Source of the DNA: Sanderia malayensis
Lineage: Eukaryota; Cnidaria; Scyphozoa; Semaeostomeae; Pelagiidae
Length of the DNA stretch: 64,000 bases
Reading direction: 5' to 3'
Assembly: GCA_013076295.1 (NCBI GenBank)
Contig: RQOL01000481.1
Span: 24,039 to 88,038, forward strand
The notes beneath the pieces are model-generated. The model was not told where the DNA came from. It worked only from the letters and a program-made list of their open reading frames with translations, and ran no database searches. Both the position numbers and the translations under genes were made by a program. Each line of letters opens with the position of its first letter. Positions within the stretch are counted from its first letter, which is position 1. Positions 23,701-35,700 of the stretch are shown piece after piece.

Positions 23701-26700
23701 GTTTATTCAATTTTTAGTATTTAGACCGGGCGTCAATTATTAACAACTGATGAAAAAATATATAATTAAAATGCTCGTCCAAAACAATACATATCCATAC
23801 GAAGCTGTAATGTCTAAATAGATTACCTGTTTGCCCTGTAGCTCCTGAGCCAGTTTGCAGAACTTTGACGGGGGCATCTGCATCAGATTCATTACTTGAT
23901 TTTACACCGTAAATTGATTTAACCATTTGCTGATTAACAACCCGTGTCGGTGAAGATGGCTGCGAAGCTGACCTTTGTTGACCTTTGGCCTGTTGGTGCT
24001 GAAACTCCTGACCTCTGACCTGCGGCCTTTGACTCGTGATCTGACCTTGACTCCCGGGATTGGAACCACCTCGCCTTTCCATCGTTGGGGTTCCGGGCAG
24101 ACTTCTCGAAACGACCGGATGAAAAGCGGACAGCGATTGACTTTGTCCGGGCACTTGCTGTCTAGGCAAGGTACAGTACGACGGTATCTGTACAGGCGGC
24201 GTCGATTGGCTCAGCTGCGAGTCGAAGCTCTGTATGCTCGATCGTGATTGGCTGAGGCTTTGCTGTGACAGGCTAAACGCAACCGAACCGCTGGTCCCTG
24301 ATCTTGCGGAGCTATCTCGCTAGGAAAACAATTCGAAAGAAAACTTTACTATTTGTCCAATACTCATACCCGAGGAGTTATGCACGTAAACTTCACTGAA
24401 TATAGTAAACTAAACATTTCACCCTCGTATAATGAACTTCACTGTATATAGCAAACTAAACATCTGGTCTCTTGTTGAACTTTTTCATAGTATACAATTC
24501 ACCCTCATATAACAAACTTCACTGTTCACAAGAATGAAAACTTTATTATTTGTCCAATACTCATACCCGATGATTGTTCTCAGTTTAATTTTTTCAATGT
24601 AATTATTTGTTAACAATCTATTACCCCCTGGCGACACTCGCATGATACATTGTTGTTGAATGAATTTCATTCAACAAACCGGGGAGGTCGTGTCTTACCT
24701 GCGCCAGTCTCCTTGGCGAGACTTTGTATCTCTCCAAAATGAACGTCGCATTTTGCGGGCAACTTTTCAAAATATCAATAGCCTGCAAATAAAATCGTAT
24801 ACATAAAGTCAGCAAATCAACGTCACTTGGTATCAGATACTATATATTGTACGCAGTTACTTTTGAAGAAAAATCGCTACTAAAGTGACAACACGTTCAA
24901 GAACATTCAAGTTTAAAATTGTGCAAAACTATTAATATCAAGCCTCAACAGAAACTATCTGGTTCTTATAAAATAGAATTTATCTATGATCACGATAATA
25001 CATTATATAACAGTAACAATAACAGCAAGAAAATATCTTGCTACGTCTACATGCAGTGTGTGGTTGGGGACAGGGGCGCAACTGGGGGGTGGGGGGGGGT
25101 CACACCCCGCTAAAGTTTTTAAAACCCGGTCCAAGTATGCTATTATGGTAGAATGCTTGATGCAAGTGTGTAAACATTTGATACAAGTATGTAAATATGC
25201 ATCCAGTAAATAACATTTATTAGCTGCACCTGTAATTTTGAACATCCATCCAAACTTATTCCATTTATTTCTGTAACTTTGTCGCCTGGAATTTGGGAAG
25301 ATTTCGTTTATTCATAACTTGTAGAAGAGAACGTTATATTACAACGTTATATCATAACCTGTATGTTGTATTACAATATGGTTTATAAAAGAGAAATTGC
25401 AGCTTTTGCAAGTTGCCATATTCTATAACATTAGAGAAATATATTACTCCCCAGTACAAAACTTTCTATCTGGGTGAAACAGCATTGCTTAACTAAGGTT
25501 GGGTCATATTTTTTCAACAAATTTTCGACTTGAGGTAAGCTATGTTTGAGATAATCCACGAAAAAGCATTAATGTCTAAGTTTTCTTGTTTAGGCTTGTT
25601 ACATCACATTATTCCTCTATTTAGAAACATTATAGGGAAACATTATATGATAATCAATTTTACGCCAAGTTCGTAAACCAGAGATGAACATTCTTGGACT
25701 GGTGAAAAACTATTTTAACTTTTATGTAGAATAATATATCCACAATTATCAAGAACAAAGTTTATAAATATCCAATGGATATAAGTTAATAAATTAACAA
25801 ATTCATGATAAATTTTTAAGTTTGTCTTACCAAGTTGAATTCTGCCATCAATTTCTGCCGATCCACCGGGTAACATGGCTCTTATAAATATTCCACCAGC
25901 TTCTGGGCCACCCTTTAGAATAGAAAAGAAATTCAACATGATTAGGTTAATGCCGTCGCTATCTTAGGGTTCCGGTGTTGGTTGGACTTACACACCAAAG
26001 GTCGTGGGGCTAAAATACCCATCTAGCCCCCAAAAGGTTGGCAGTAGTGTGGAATCATCGGTGAAGGAAGATAGCGGGAATCCCCGTTATAAATTTGTGT
26101 GCTCCCTCTCCCCTGGGGATAAAAACCCCTGGAAGGGTATGTGGCTGCGTCATTTGAGTGTGATAATAAGTTACAGGGAAACATTTATACCAAGCCCATT
26201 TATGAGAAAAGTATCCCTCGAAACTTTACACTCACAAACACCCCTGCTCATGACATAATAAACTTCTATTCTTATAATGACAATCACTGGACAAACAAAC
26301 AGGAACGTATTTACAATGATGGGAGAAGTATCTCTCCAAATTTTGCACTTGAAAACCCTCCTGTTCATGACATGAGAAACCTTTATTTTTATTAACAAAG
26401 GCTTGTCTCAGCCTCAAATACTCTCAAAATGAAGTCATTGCACATGCGTATATCACTATTCAAACATAAATACTTCAGTACACATGCGCAATAACCTCAT
26501 CGAGCAATCAAAACAAATCAAACGTACTGTTAGACTCAAACCGAAGCTCCCAGCAGCCTTTGCAAGATCAACCACCGTAAGAACCTGTAATGAAATTAAA
26601 ATATATACATACACATTATCAAAGTGGTTTATGGATTCATAAATTTATTATCATGTTTATTTATGGATTTATATATCATAATATATCATAATATCATGAA

Positions 26701-29700
26701 ATTGCTTACTGTGTCCAGTGGAGGGACATCATAACCAACAGTACATCTTTCCAGATATAAAACAACTTTATTCACAGAACTTTTCAACTTCTCCGACGCC
26801 TGAAAAGGAAATACACCCACATTATATAATATTTAACTTACTCTGACAAAGTCAAAGTCAGAGAAAGTTAAATTGTCCGTTGGCCTTAGTGAATATCAAT
26901 AATTTTATTAATTCGCATACAGAAAAGATTGAAACTTGTTGTCATGACAATTTGAGTTTACATCTATCCAAAAATGCTCAACTTCAAACGATAATAAAGC
27001 AATTTTAGATTCCCAAAATAGGACTCGGATTAAGAAACTCTTAGCAATTAAACCCTAAGTCAAATTAGCGCCAAAGCACAAAGCAAAATTGTAATGTCAA
27101 GTTAAGAAGCCATTATTAAGAAGCCTAAATGTTGATCAAGATCTCTCATAAAAACGTGTAGCTGTTTCATAATCTTATTGAAAAAATATCAAAAATATCT
27201 CATACCTGCTGTTTTGTCATTCCTTCGATTATTTTTCCATTTATAGCTGCTACCCTGTCGCCTGCAAGAAAACTCAATTTCTGAGCACAAGTCCCCCTGT
27301 ATCTTAATCTATTTTATTGGCTTTAAGTGGCGCATAGAAGCAAAGAGACGGGGGTTACCTTTCTGGATTCTTCCATCATCTGAGGCAGATCCTCCTGACT
27401 GCAAAGATTTCACGAAAATTCCATCGACTTCTGGTCCGCCCTGAAATCAAAAGTAAGTGAATATCAACCGCACGTCTTCTAAAAGATCCGGCTGTCCGGA
27501 AAGTAGTAAACTTTGATTTGAATTCGTTTGACATGTAATCGGTGAGAGAACTCACTGATAAATTCATTCCGAAACTATTATTCTTTTTCATTAATTCCAA
27601 AGTGAAGAAGTCCTGAAAATGAACATCAGTCAATTTAATTACTTTTCGTGTATAACGAACTTCACTGTATATAGCAAACTAAGCATCTGGTCCCTTGTTA
27701 AACTGCTTCATAGTATACAATTCACCCTCATATAACGAGCTTCACTGTATATAGCAAACTAAACATCTGGTCCCTTGTTGAACTACTTCATAGTATACAA
27801 TTAACCCTCATATAACGAACTTCACTGTATCAGCAAACTAAACATCTGGTGCCTTGTCAAACTGCTTCATAGTATACAATTAACCCTCATATAACCAACT
27901 TCATTGTATATAGCAAACTAAGCATCTGGTCCCTTGTTGAACTGCTTCATATTATACAATTCACCCTTATATAACGAACGTCACTGTATATAGCAAACTA
28001 AACATGTGGTCCCTTGTTGAACTTGTAGCAACAACAAATTGCGAATTAGTTATACTCACAGATTCAGGAATAACAATTCCATCAAAAACTGCATTTCTTT
28101 CGAGCAATAAATTGATAACTTTGGATCTTTTCATCAAATCCATGGCCTAAGAAAACAAAATACAACTGTATTAACCCCTGGACATAATGGGTCTTGCATT
28201 GATTACTAAATGACCGATGAAATTGCAAGGGGGGTAAAGTTGAATGGATTCGTGCAGATTAAACAATTTCGGATAACTTAAACATTATCCCCCTGGCATT
28301 ACTTCGATTCACATTGCTTGTCAACCGCTTGACTTGATGTTCCAGGAATTGTTATCCAATTACATTCAAGGTCATTGTTCTTGAAAAACTTTCGACCCTG
28401 TTCAGTGCAGTGTTTACTTATAAAGTTGACATCCCCCATTTCTACTGCGTGCTAACTCTCAAACATTCGCTTCTTCAAACGATTTTCCATTGCCCTGGTT
28501 TTTGGTACAGAGTGTTTCAGACATTTCCTATTTCGAACATTCGTTATATCTTGAACAAATTTTAATTTCCGTTTAAAAACTTGAGAAATTGGAAGTTTCA
28601 ACTGTATTGTACTTCAAATTGTTATACAATAAGACAACTGAATATTTCAGGATTGAAGGCATGGAATTTTTTAAATTACCTGATGCTTTGTAAGACCCTC
28701 AACACTGACTCCATTTATTTCAACAATCCTGTCACCTTGAAGAGAAATAAGATAGCTAACAGCTGTTTCTCAACAGAAATTACGATAAAATTACTACTCA
28801 AGAGAAGTTAGAATTGAAATTTTACGTTTAACTTTTCATACAAAGATTGGTTGAGGTATGATAAGTTAAGTTAAGTAGTAAAGTTATTAAGAAATAAGGT
28901 TAAAAATGGATTGCAGCAATTGTGAGAATGCTTTTCATGAATAAAGGAAGATGGGTGGAAGAAAATTATTAATAAAAGAAGAAGTGAATACAAGAAGTAG
29001 ATGAATTACTGTTAATAGTCGTAGAAAAATGAATATAAAGATGATGAATAAAGGAAGGGAGAAAATAAATGAATAAAAAAGGAATGTAAATGGATAAAAG
29101 ATGAATTAAAAATGAAGATAAATAAATGAATAAAAGGAAGAAGATGAATGAAAGAAGATGATGAATGAAGGAGGTAATGAATGAAAGAGGAAAATGATTG
29201 ATTGATAAACTTAATTCACAGAGGATAAACATCGTTAACCTAACAACTAATCTTCCTCAGGGTCCTCTTGAATTTTAAATGAACATCAATAAAGAAAGAA
29301 CGAATAAGATATAACGAGGAGGAGGAGAAAGTGTGGAAGAAGATGAACCGAGAAAGAAGATGAACCGAGAAAGAAGATGAACCGAGAAAGAAGATGAACC
29401 AAGAAAAAAGATGAGAGAATACCTCTGGATATTCGATCTGATTGTTCTGCTTGACTTTCTGGCATGATCCCTTTGATAAATATACCTCCCATTTCAATGC
29501 CACCCTAAAAACAAAACATGATAAAAGATTAATAAAGTATCAAATTGTAATAGAATATGCAGGTCAAAGATTATCAGATGTTAAATAACTAGAAAGAGAA
29601 TAAGATGATATATAGGTAAGGAATAAAGACTTGCAATTTCAAACTTACAGTTAATGTTATTCCTAAGCCTGCATCTCCACGTCTTAGTTCGACACTGAAA

Positions 29701-32700
29701 AGGTCCTACAATGAAAATAGAATGGTTGTATTTATTAATGCCAAGTGGCGTAGATAGAGGGGGGTCAGGGAGGGGGTGAAAAACCCCCCTGTAGAGCTAA
29801 ACTGCCATTTTGTCGGAAAATTGCTGACCTTGTCGGAAAACAAATATCCTCTGTTTACGTTCAGTTCAAGCTAATTTCCTTATCTTATATTCATAGTGTT
29901 GAAGAAACAAAAATGCTTATTAAATTTTTGTCGGAAAATCTGAATTTCTCGCCGCCCTCCCCCCTATAAAATTTCCTATCTACGCCATTGGCCAACGGTG
30001 AGCTGATAAGCAATGGGGGAAGTGATCGACTTTGGGGTAGGGGCATGTGGAGAGGGGGGTGTGTTACCCCATCCATTGACGGCATGTCTTCGACGCTGCG
30101 GAGTCTTTCAACCATCAGGAGAATGCTCTTGGGTGATTTTTTGAAGATTTCGTCGCACTGAAAGAAAATTGATTGAATTAAACTTGGATTGTGTTGGGCT
30201 GTGATTAATGTAATAGAATAATTTAACGAATAAAAATCAGTTACTTTGAAGATTGTTGCAAAGTTTCGGGCTTGAACCGTTATCAACTCATCAATATAGT
30301 TACACACGCAACTTGGATATATTGTATTGTGATGAATGTGTTTGCAATAATGAAATGGTTCAAGGGGGTGGAAGGAGACGGGGAAATTAATGAAATTTAG
30401 TTGATAAGTAAGCTAAAAAGAGAAGATTGAAAAAGATTAATAGAGGAAAGTGTTGTGGGAAATTCCTTGTGCGCACGCGCGGCTAACTGACTCATCGAAC
30501 TTCTTACTGTGATGACCTTCCACATGATCTAATGACTAACCCTTATATTACTAATTATGTTTTGATTGGATAAAATAGAGACATTTGTAACGATCTGATT
30601 GGTTTGTAGTTTAGAGAATATTACTCATTTCCTACTAAGCACGTTGAAATAATTATGAAATTTATGTATTGTTCAGTTGCGTTTTGGAGATAGAATTGAA
30701 GTGGACATGAGTGTACACTTTTGAAAAAGCTGAATTCTATTGATCAGTGTGTTTCTTCTTGCGAAATTTCTGTTCAAGCTAACAACTAGCAAATCGGAGT
30801 TAAGTTCTCCGACAAGTGTTAGTGAAGAGGGAAGTTGAATTAAAGAGGAAGTCGGATAATGGAAATTGATGGATAAAGAAGTTGGATAAAGGAAAAAGAT
30901 TAGAAAAGGAAGAAAACTGATAGAGGAGGAAGATGTATAAAAAAAGAAAGATCGAGAAAAGGGCGCTAAATAAAAGAAGAGGATTGATAAGAAATTAATG
31001 ATTAAAAAAAGAGAAAAATAAAGAACAAAAAGGAACAATAATAATTAATGAGAGAGGAAAGCGAAAAACAAAAGAAAATGAAAAGAAGATGAATAGAATA
31101 TATGAATATCGTACTTGTGGTTTTGAGAAACCATCCATAGAAATGCCATTCATTTCGACAATTTTATCTCCTACAAAATTAAAACAAAACATTTCTTTCA
31201 GAGTCCACCCGTAATAAACAACGCAGTGTGTTGAAATTAACTGGTTAGTCTAAAGTGTTTCAGGGGGTATAATGTTCACGACAAATACCTCTGCATATTT
31301 TGCCATCAGAAGCTCCGCCTTGCAGTACGTACTTCACGTAAATACCACCGAGTTCTGCTCCCCCCTGCGAGAAAATAAACCCAGTTTAAAAATGTTGTGT
31401 ATAAACGCAAAGATCGGGGGGTAAAATGGGGAATATTTTGTCGTGAAATTCTTACCGTCACGCATAGGCCGAAGCTATCGTTTTTCTTTTGAAGTTCCAC
31501 TGCCACACAATCCTGCAAATTATTGTGAAATAATTAATATTGAGTATTGTATGGTACTCCTTTAACAACTCAAGCAACTCTCTCCACTTTGACTCGATTC
31601 TGATCAGCATAGAAGACTCCTTTAACAACTCAAACAACTGTTCCTTCTTTGACTCGATTCTGATCAGCATAGAAGACTCCTTCAACAACTTAAACAACTG
31701 TCTCTACTTTGACTCGATTCTGATCAACATAGAAGACTCCTTCAACAACTCAAACAACTGTCTCTACTTTGACTCGATTCTGATCAACATAGAAGACTCC
31801 TTCAACAACTCAAACAACTCTCTCCACTTTGACTCGATTCTGATCAGCATAGAAGACTCCTTTAACAACTCAAACAACTGTTCCTTCTTTGACTCGATTC
31901 TGGTCAGCATAGAAGACTCCTTCAACAACTCAAACAACTGTCTTTACGTTTATATCTCCTTAACATAAAACTATGAAATATATCGCAAAATTACACTAGC
32001 AAAAGTTGGCTCAGTAAATACGAACTTCTTTGGGTACGGTCAGTTATAATTTCAAAACCTAAGTGCGCATGTACGATAGCTCTATCGTAGTGGAGGTTAG
32101 AGACAACAACTAATTTTCACATTAGGGATTGATAAAATAGGGACTGATGAATAAATAAGTAGCATAAAAAGGTAATAAACATAAAGAAAACAACAATGCA
32201 TAAAATATAAAGCTCACCCCATCAAAACTCGACATTTGCGAGGAAAGTTGTCTGAACTGGTAGCCATATCTCTCAAAGATCAAAGTCGCCATGCCAACCG
32301 AAGACTTTAGCATTTCTACGGCCTGCAAATGAATCAAATTAATCCCCCTGAAATTTGTCATCTTGGATTGTTTACGAATGGGCGATGCAAGTAATGCACG
32401 GGGGTAAAAATTCTGCGGTTTGCGGTTGGCAATTCCCAGTTTTCAGACATCAATCACTGTCAATTTCAGTCGGGTATTATCCAATCACAAATATTAAACA
32501 ACTTTTGTGTCTAAAATGTTTTGACCACTTGAAAATTGCCTGGATATGTATTGTTCTAAGGTGTTTGAGGTTTCTCGTTAGTTTGAAACAATTTTCACTG
32601 CCCCAATGAGTCCCAAAATCTCAATTTTACGTCCTCCATTGTTCCTAGTGAAGTCAAGGAAAAATTAAATCCCTTACGTCATGCTTGCTATATCCATCCA

Positions 32701-35700
32701 TTCGTCTGCCGTTTATCTCCACCAATCGGTCACCTGAAAATAACGGACGTAAGATACTTCATACTTGCGCTTAGACCTTCATTATGCGGATGGAAGTTCG
32801 TTACAAGTAAGTAAGAAGTAAATGATGTCATATCATATGGAAATTTGCAAAAACGCACATAATTCAAATAGGTATCGAGAAAATTGCTTTATTTATTCCA
32901 AGGGGCGTTTATTAAACTCCAGCAATACTGTATGCAACATAGCATACCGTGATAGTATGATAGTCTTAGGCATGAAGTAGATGACGTAGGCAATAACGAA
33001 GCATGAATACAGGTACAAAGTGGCACGTGTAAGCGAAAGATTAAGAACTGATTGGATGAATGTGGGTACCTTTTTGTATTCGACCGTCCTGCGCAGCGGC
33101 ACCGCCTGCCTGCAGCGCTTTGACAAATATCCCAGCTACCTCAGGACCACCCTGAAATATGCAAGAGAACAGCATGTAGAAAAATATCATAAATTTGCAT
33201 TATTATCATATATAACATGTGAAGTTGGCTCTGGTCTTTGATAATAATTATCGTCTTACTTCAGGTCAAATAGCTTTGGGTCTTTGCTGTCCCAAATAAT
33301 GTCATATCTCAGAATCAGGTAAAGAAACCTGGGGTTTTAAGTGAACTTAATTCAAGCAAATGATAAAGCAATTTACCGTGAATCCAAGTCCAAAACTGCC
33401 TTTGATTTTTGGTAAGTCGACAACAAATACCTCAGGCTGAAAATGAAACATAAAATCCTTCAACAACTCAAACAACTATCTCTACTTTCTTGTTTCTAAA
33501 AGCAACATAGGCGTATTACATTACCCCCTGAATAAATTCAAACCCAAATATCAATACAGCAGCAATGTCAATAAACGACGGGGGTTTCTACCTGCATTGA
33601 CTGACGCTTTCCGTGCTGACTTGGCATCAATTGATTGTTATCAAATCTCTGTTGTTGTTGTTGTTGTTGAAATTGTTGTTGTTGTTGCTGCGGTTGTTGT
33701 TGTTGCTGTGGTGGTGGTCTTGATTGTCTGACGTCATTTCGGTCGTAATCGTAATCCATTTGGCTGTTGTTGTTGTTGTTGTTGCTACCGTGATTCATTG
33801 CGATATCTTGCATGGACAAAGCGAGGCCGCGAATTCCGTTCGGCTGTTGTCTGAGAAAGAAATAACGAGAACGCGTTTAACCCCCCGTCTTCACAAGTGC
33901 TTCAACTAGGATATCAATTGATCAGACACTTGTTTTCAGGGGGTTCATATCACTCACAGCTACACAAAGCTGCATAACTATGCGTGTCGTGTAGCTACAT
34001 GTTGTATGTCGAAATGATATATTTCCAGGAGGTAAAGTGTCTGACTATGTTTTCTCATACTGTCACCCCTAAAAGGTCCATTTAGTCCCTTGATAAACCA
34101 TACGAAATTATACATTTCCAAGGGGTAAAGTGTATGACTATATTCTCTCATATTGCACCCCCGAAAGGTCTATTTAGTCCCTTGATGAACAATACGAAAT
34201 GATATATTTCCAAAAGGTAAAGTGTCTGACTATGTTGCTTTATGCTATCACCCCTGGAAGGTTAATTTAGTCCATTGATAAACAATGTCAATTGATCGAT
34301 TTCTACAAAGTTGTTTTGAATTTCCAACTAATTTCAAACTGATTGACAGCACATCTTGAGAAATCAATTACGGATAGTTGTAAATTACTTTGAAATATAC
34401 ATGCAAAATTGTCAACCAGAATTGTCTATTTTGCTCGCTGATGAAGAATAGTTTGGGAAAGCCCGAAGCATCGGATCGAAATGTTTCCGAGAACAATGGA
34501 CCCGGCTCTGATTGGCTAGCATAAAGAAAACGTCGTCAGCAATGGAAAATTATATTTTCCAAAGAAGATTAGATTTTTGCAAATTTTGCAAAAGCAAAAA
34601 AGAGAAAACAGATATCGCGAAATGAAATATTGCTATATTTACCCTGATAAATATAACTTGAAATTAATTTTCATGATATTACGTCAATACATTTGCTGAT
34701 TGTGGTGCCTACTTTTTAAGGAAACAGTGAATATTTTACATTGTTAAATCTTGAAAATTGTGACAAAAATTTGAAAGCAAAATGCTTAATATGGCTAAAT
34801 ATAAATGAAAAAATATACATGCTATGCAAAAATTATATTAATGAAATGCCTTCAGTTATTTTATTTGTTCTATATAGTCTGAAATACATTACAAATATGT
34901 GATATTTCGTTTGATTTGTTTTAGGCCAAGAAATTTCGGCAAAGCTGCAGGCAATACAGCATTATAATAAATTGTTTCATTTTGCAAGTTCAAAGAAATT
35001 ATAAGTCCTAATGCACAAATGATTTCGCCATAGATAAATAAATTAATATTGTCAATGGCAAATTCAAATATCAGTCTGGATGTTAAGCGGTAACGGGCAC
35101 GCTCTCTGCTTTGCTACTCTCAGACTGAGAGTCGGATTCGGTTAAGGAGACCATTCGACGCAACAAAGCACCCAGTGAAGACGAACTAAATCAAAACAGA
35201 GAAACGTGCCGTTACTAAAACGCACTTACACCCGTCCAGTCGATTCAAAATCGTTATTAATCAATGTGTGCACCTGTTATCGCACGGGGGTATGCTACGT
35301 GTGTTTTCAATTGTGTTTTGAAGGCGTTAGGTCGGTTTTAAGGCATTAATTTGCAAACAGTTGCAAAAGTGGTTGATGAATTTAATTGATTTAAAGTACA
35401 TGGCACAGTTCGACACTTTAAATACTTGAAATTTCTCATTTCACATTGTGTATCGTATTGTTATGGACAGAGAACGTGTCTTAAACAAAATCACTAATTC
35501 GCCAGGTAAAAACATCGAAATATTCAATTCAGAAACCCATGAACCGAGTTAAAAAGTTTGAGTGAAGGATGAACAGAGAGAACAATAGATTAGGTGAAAT
35601 CAACCAATCAACAATCAAAGAAAACAATACCTTCTATTCTTTGTGTATCCAGTGGGCAATGATTTGATCGAATCAGATCGGTGCATTCCATTTTCGATTG

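Larger units (their letters stand above)
21075..24319 (-). other. Long disordered linker of the scaffold (three large exons)
   Basis: Exons 23827-24319 (493 nt), 22761-23193 (433 nt) and 21075-22396 (1322 nt) are far larger than any other exon of the gene. They encode about 750 residues rich in Ser, Gln, Asn, Pro and Gly between PDZ8 and PDZ9. A CAG/CAA tract at 21840-21950 encodes over 30 glutamines with few interruptions, and another Gln run is near 21500-21530. Near the end is a proline stretch, APPPPKPAARK, a possible SH3 ligand. The long plus-strand frames here are shadows of this composition. Confidence 0.85.
30068..31512 (-). other. PDZ5 cassette of the scaffold
   Basis: Exons 31456-31512 (57), 31289-31364 (76), 31115-31170 (56) and 30068-30157 (90). 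The second exon is two codons shorter than in every sister cassette. The loss is in the GG-A-x-x-G stretch before the GDR motif (GGASDGKICRG). The loop is SFGLCVTGG, and helix B begins SKPQCDEIF. Confidence 0.9.

Noticed and set aside
31540..31968. 142-codon plus-strand frame with a 20-residue repeat (FDSILISIEDSFNNSNN)
   Set aside because: Explained by the 60-bp tandem repeat, whose period is divisible by three. It lies in an intron between confirmed exons on the other strand.
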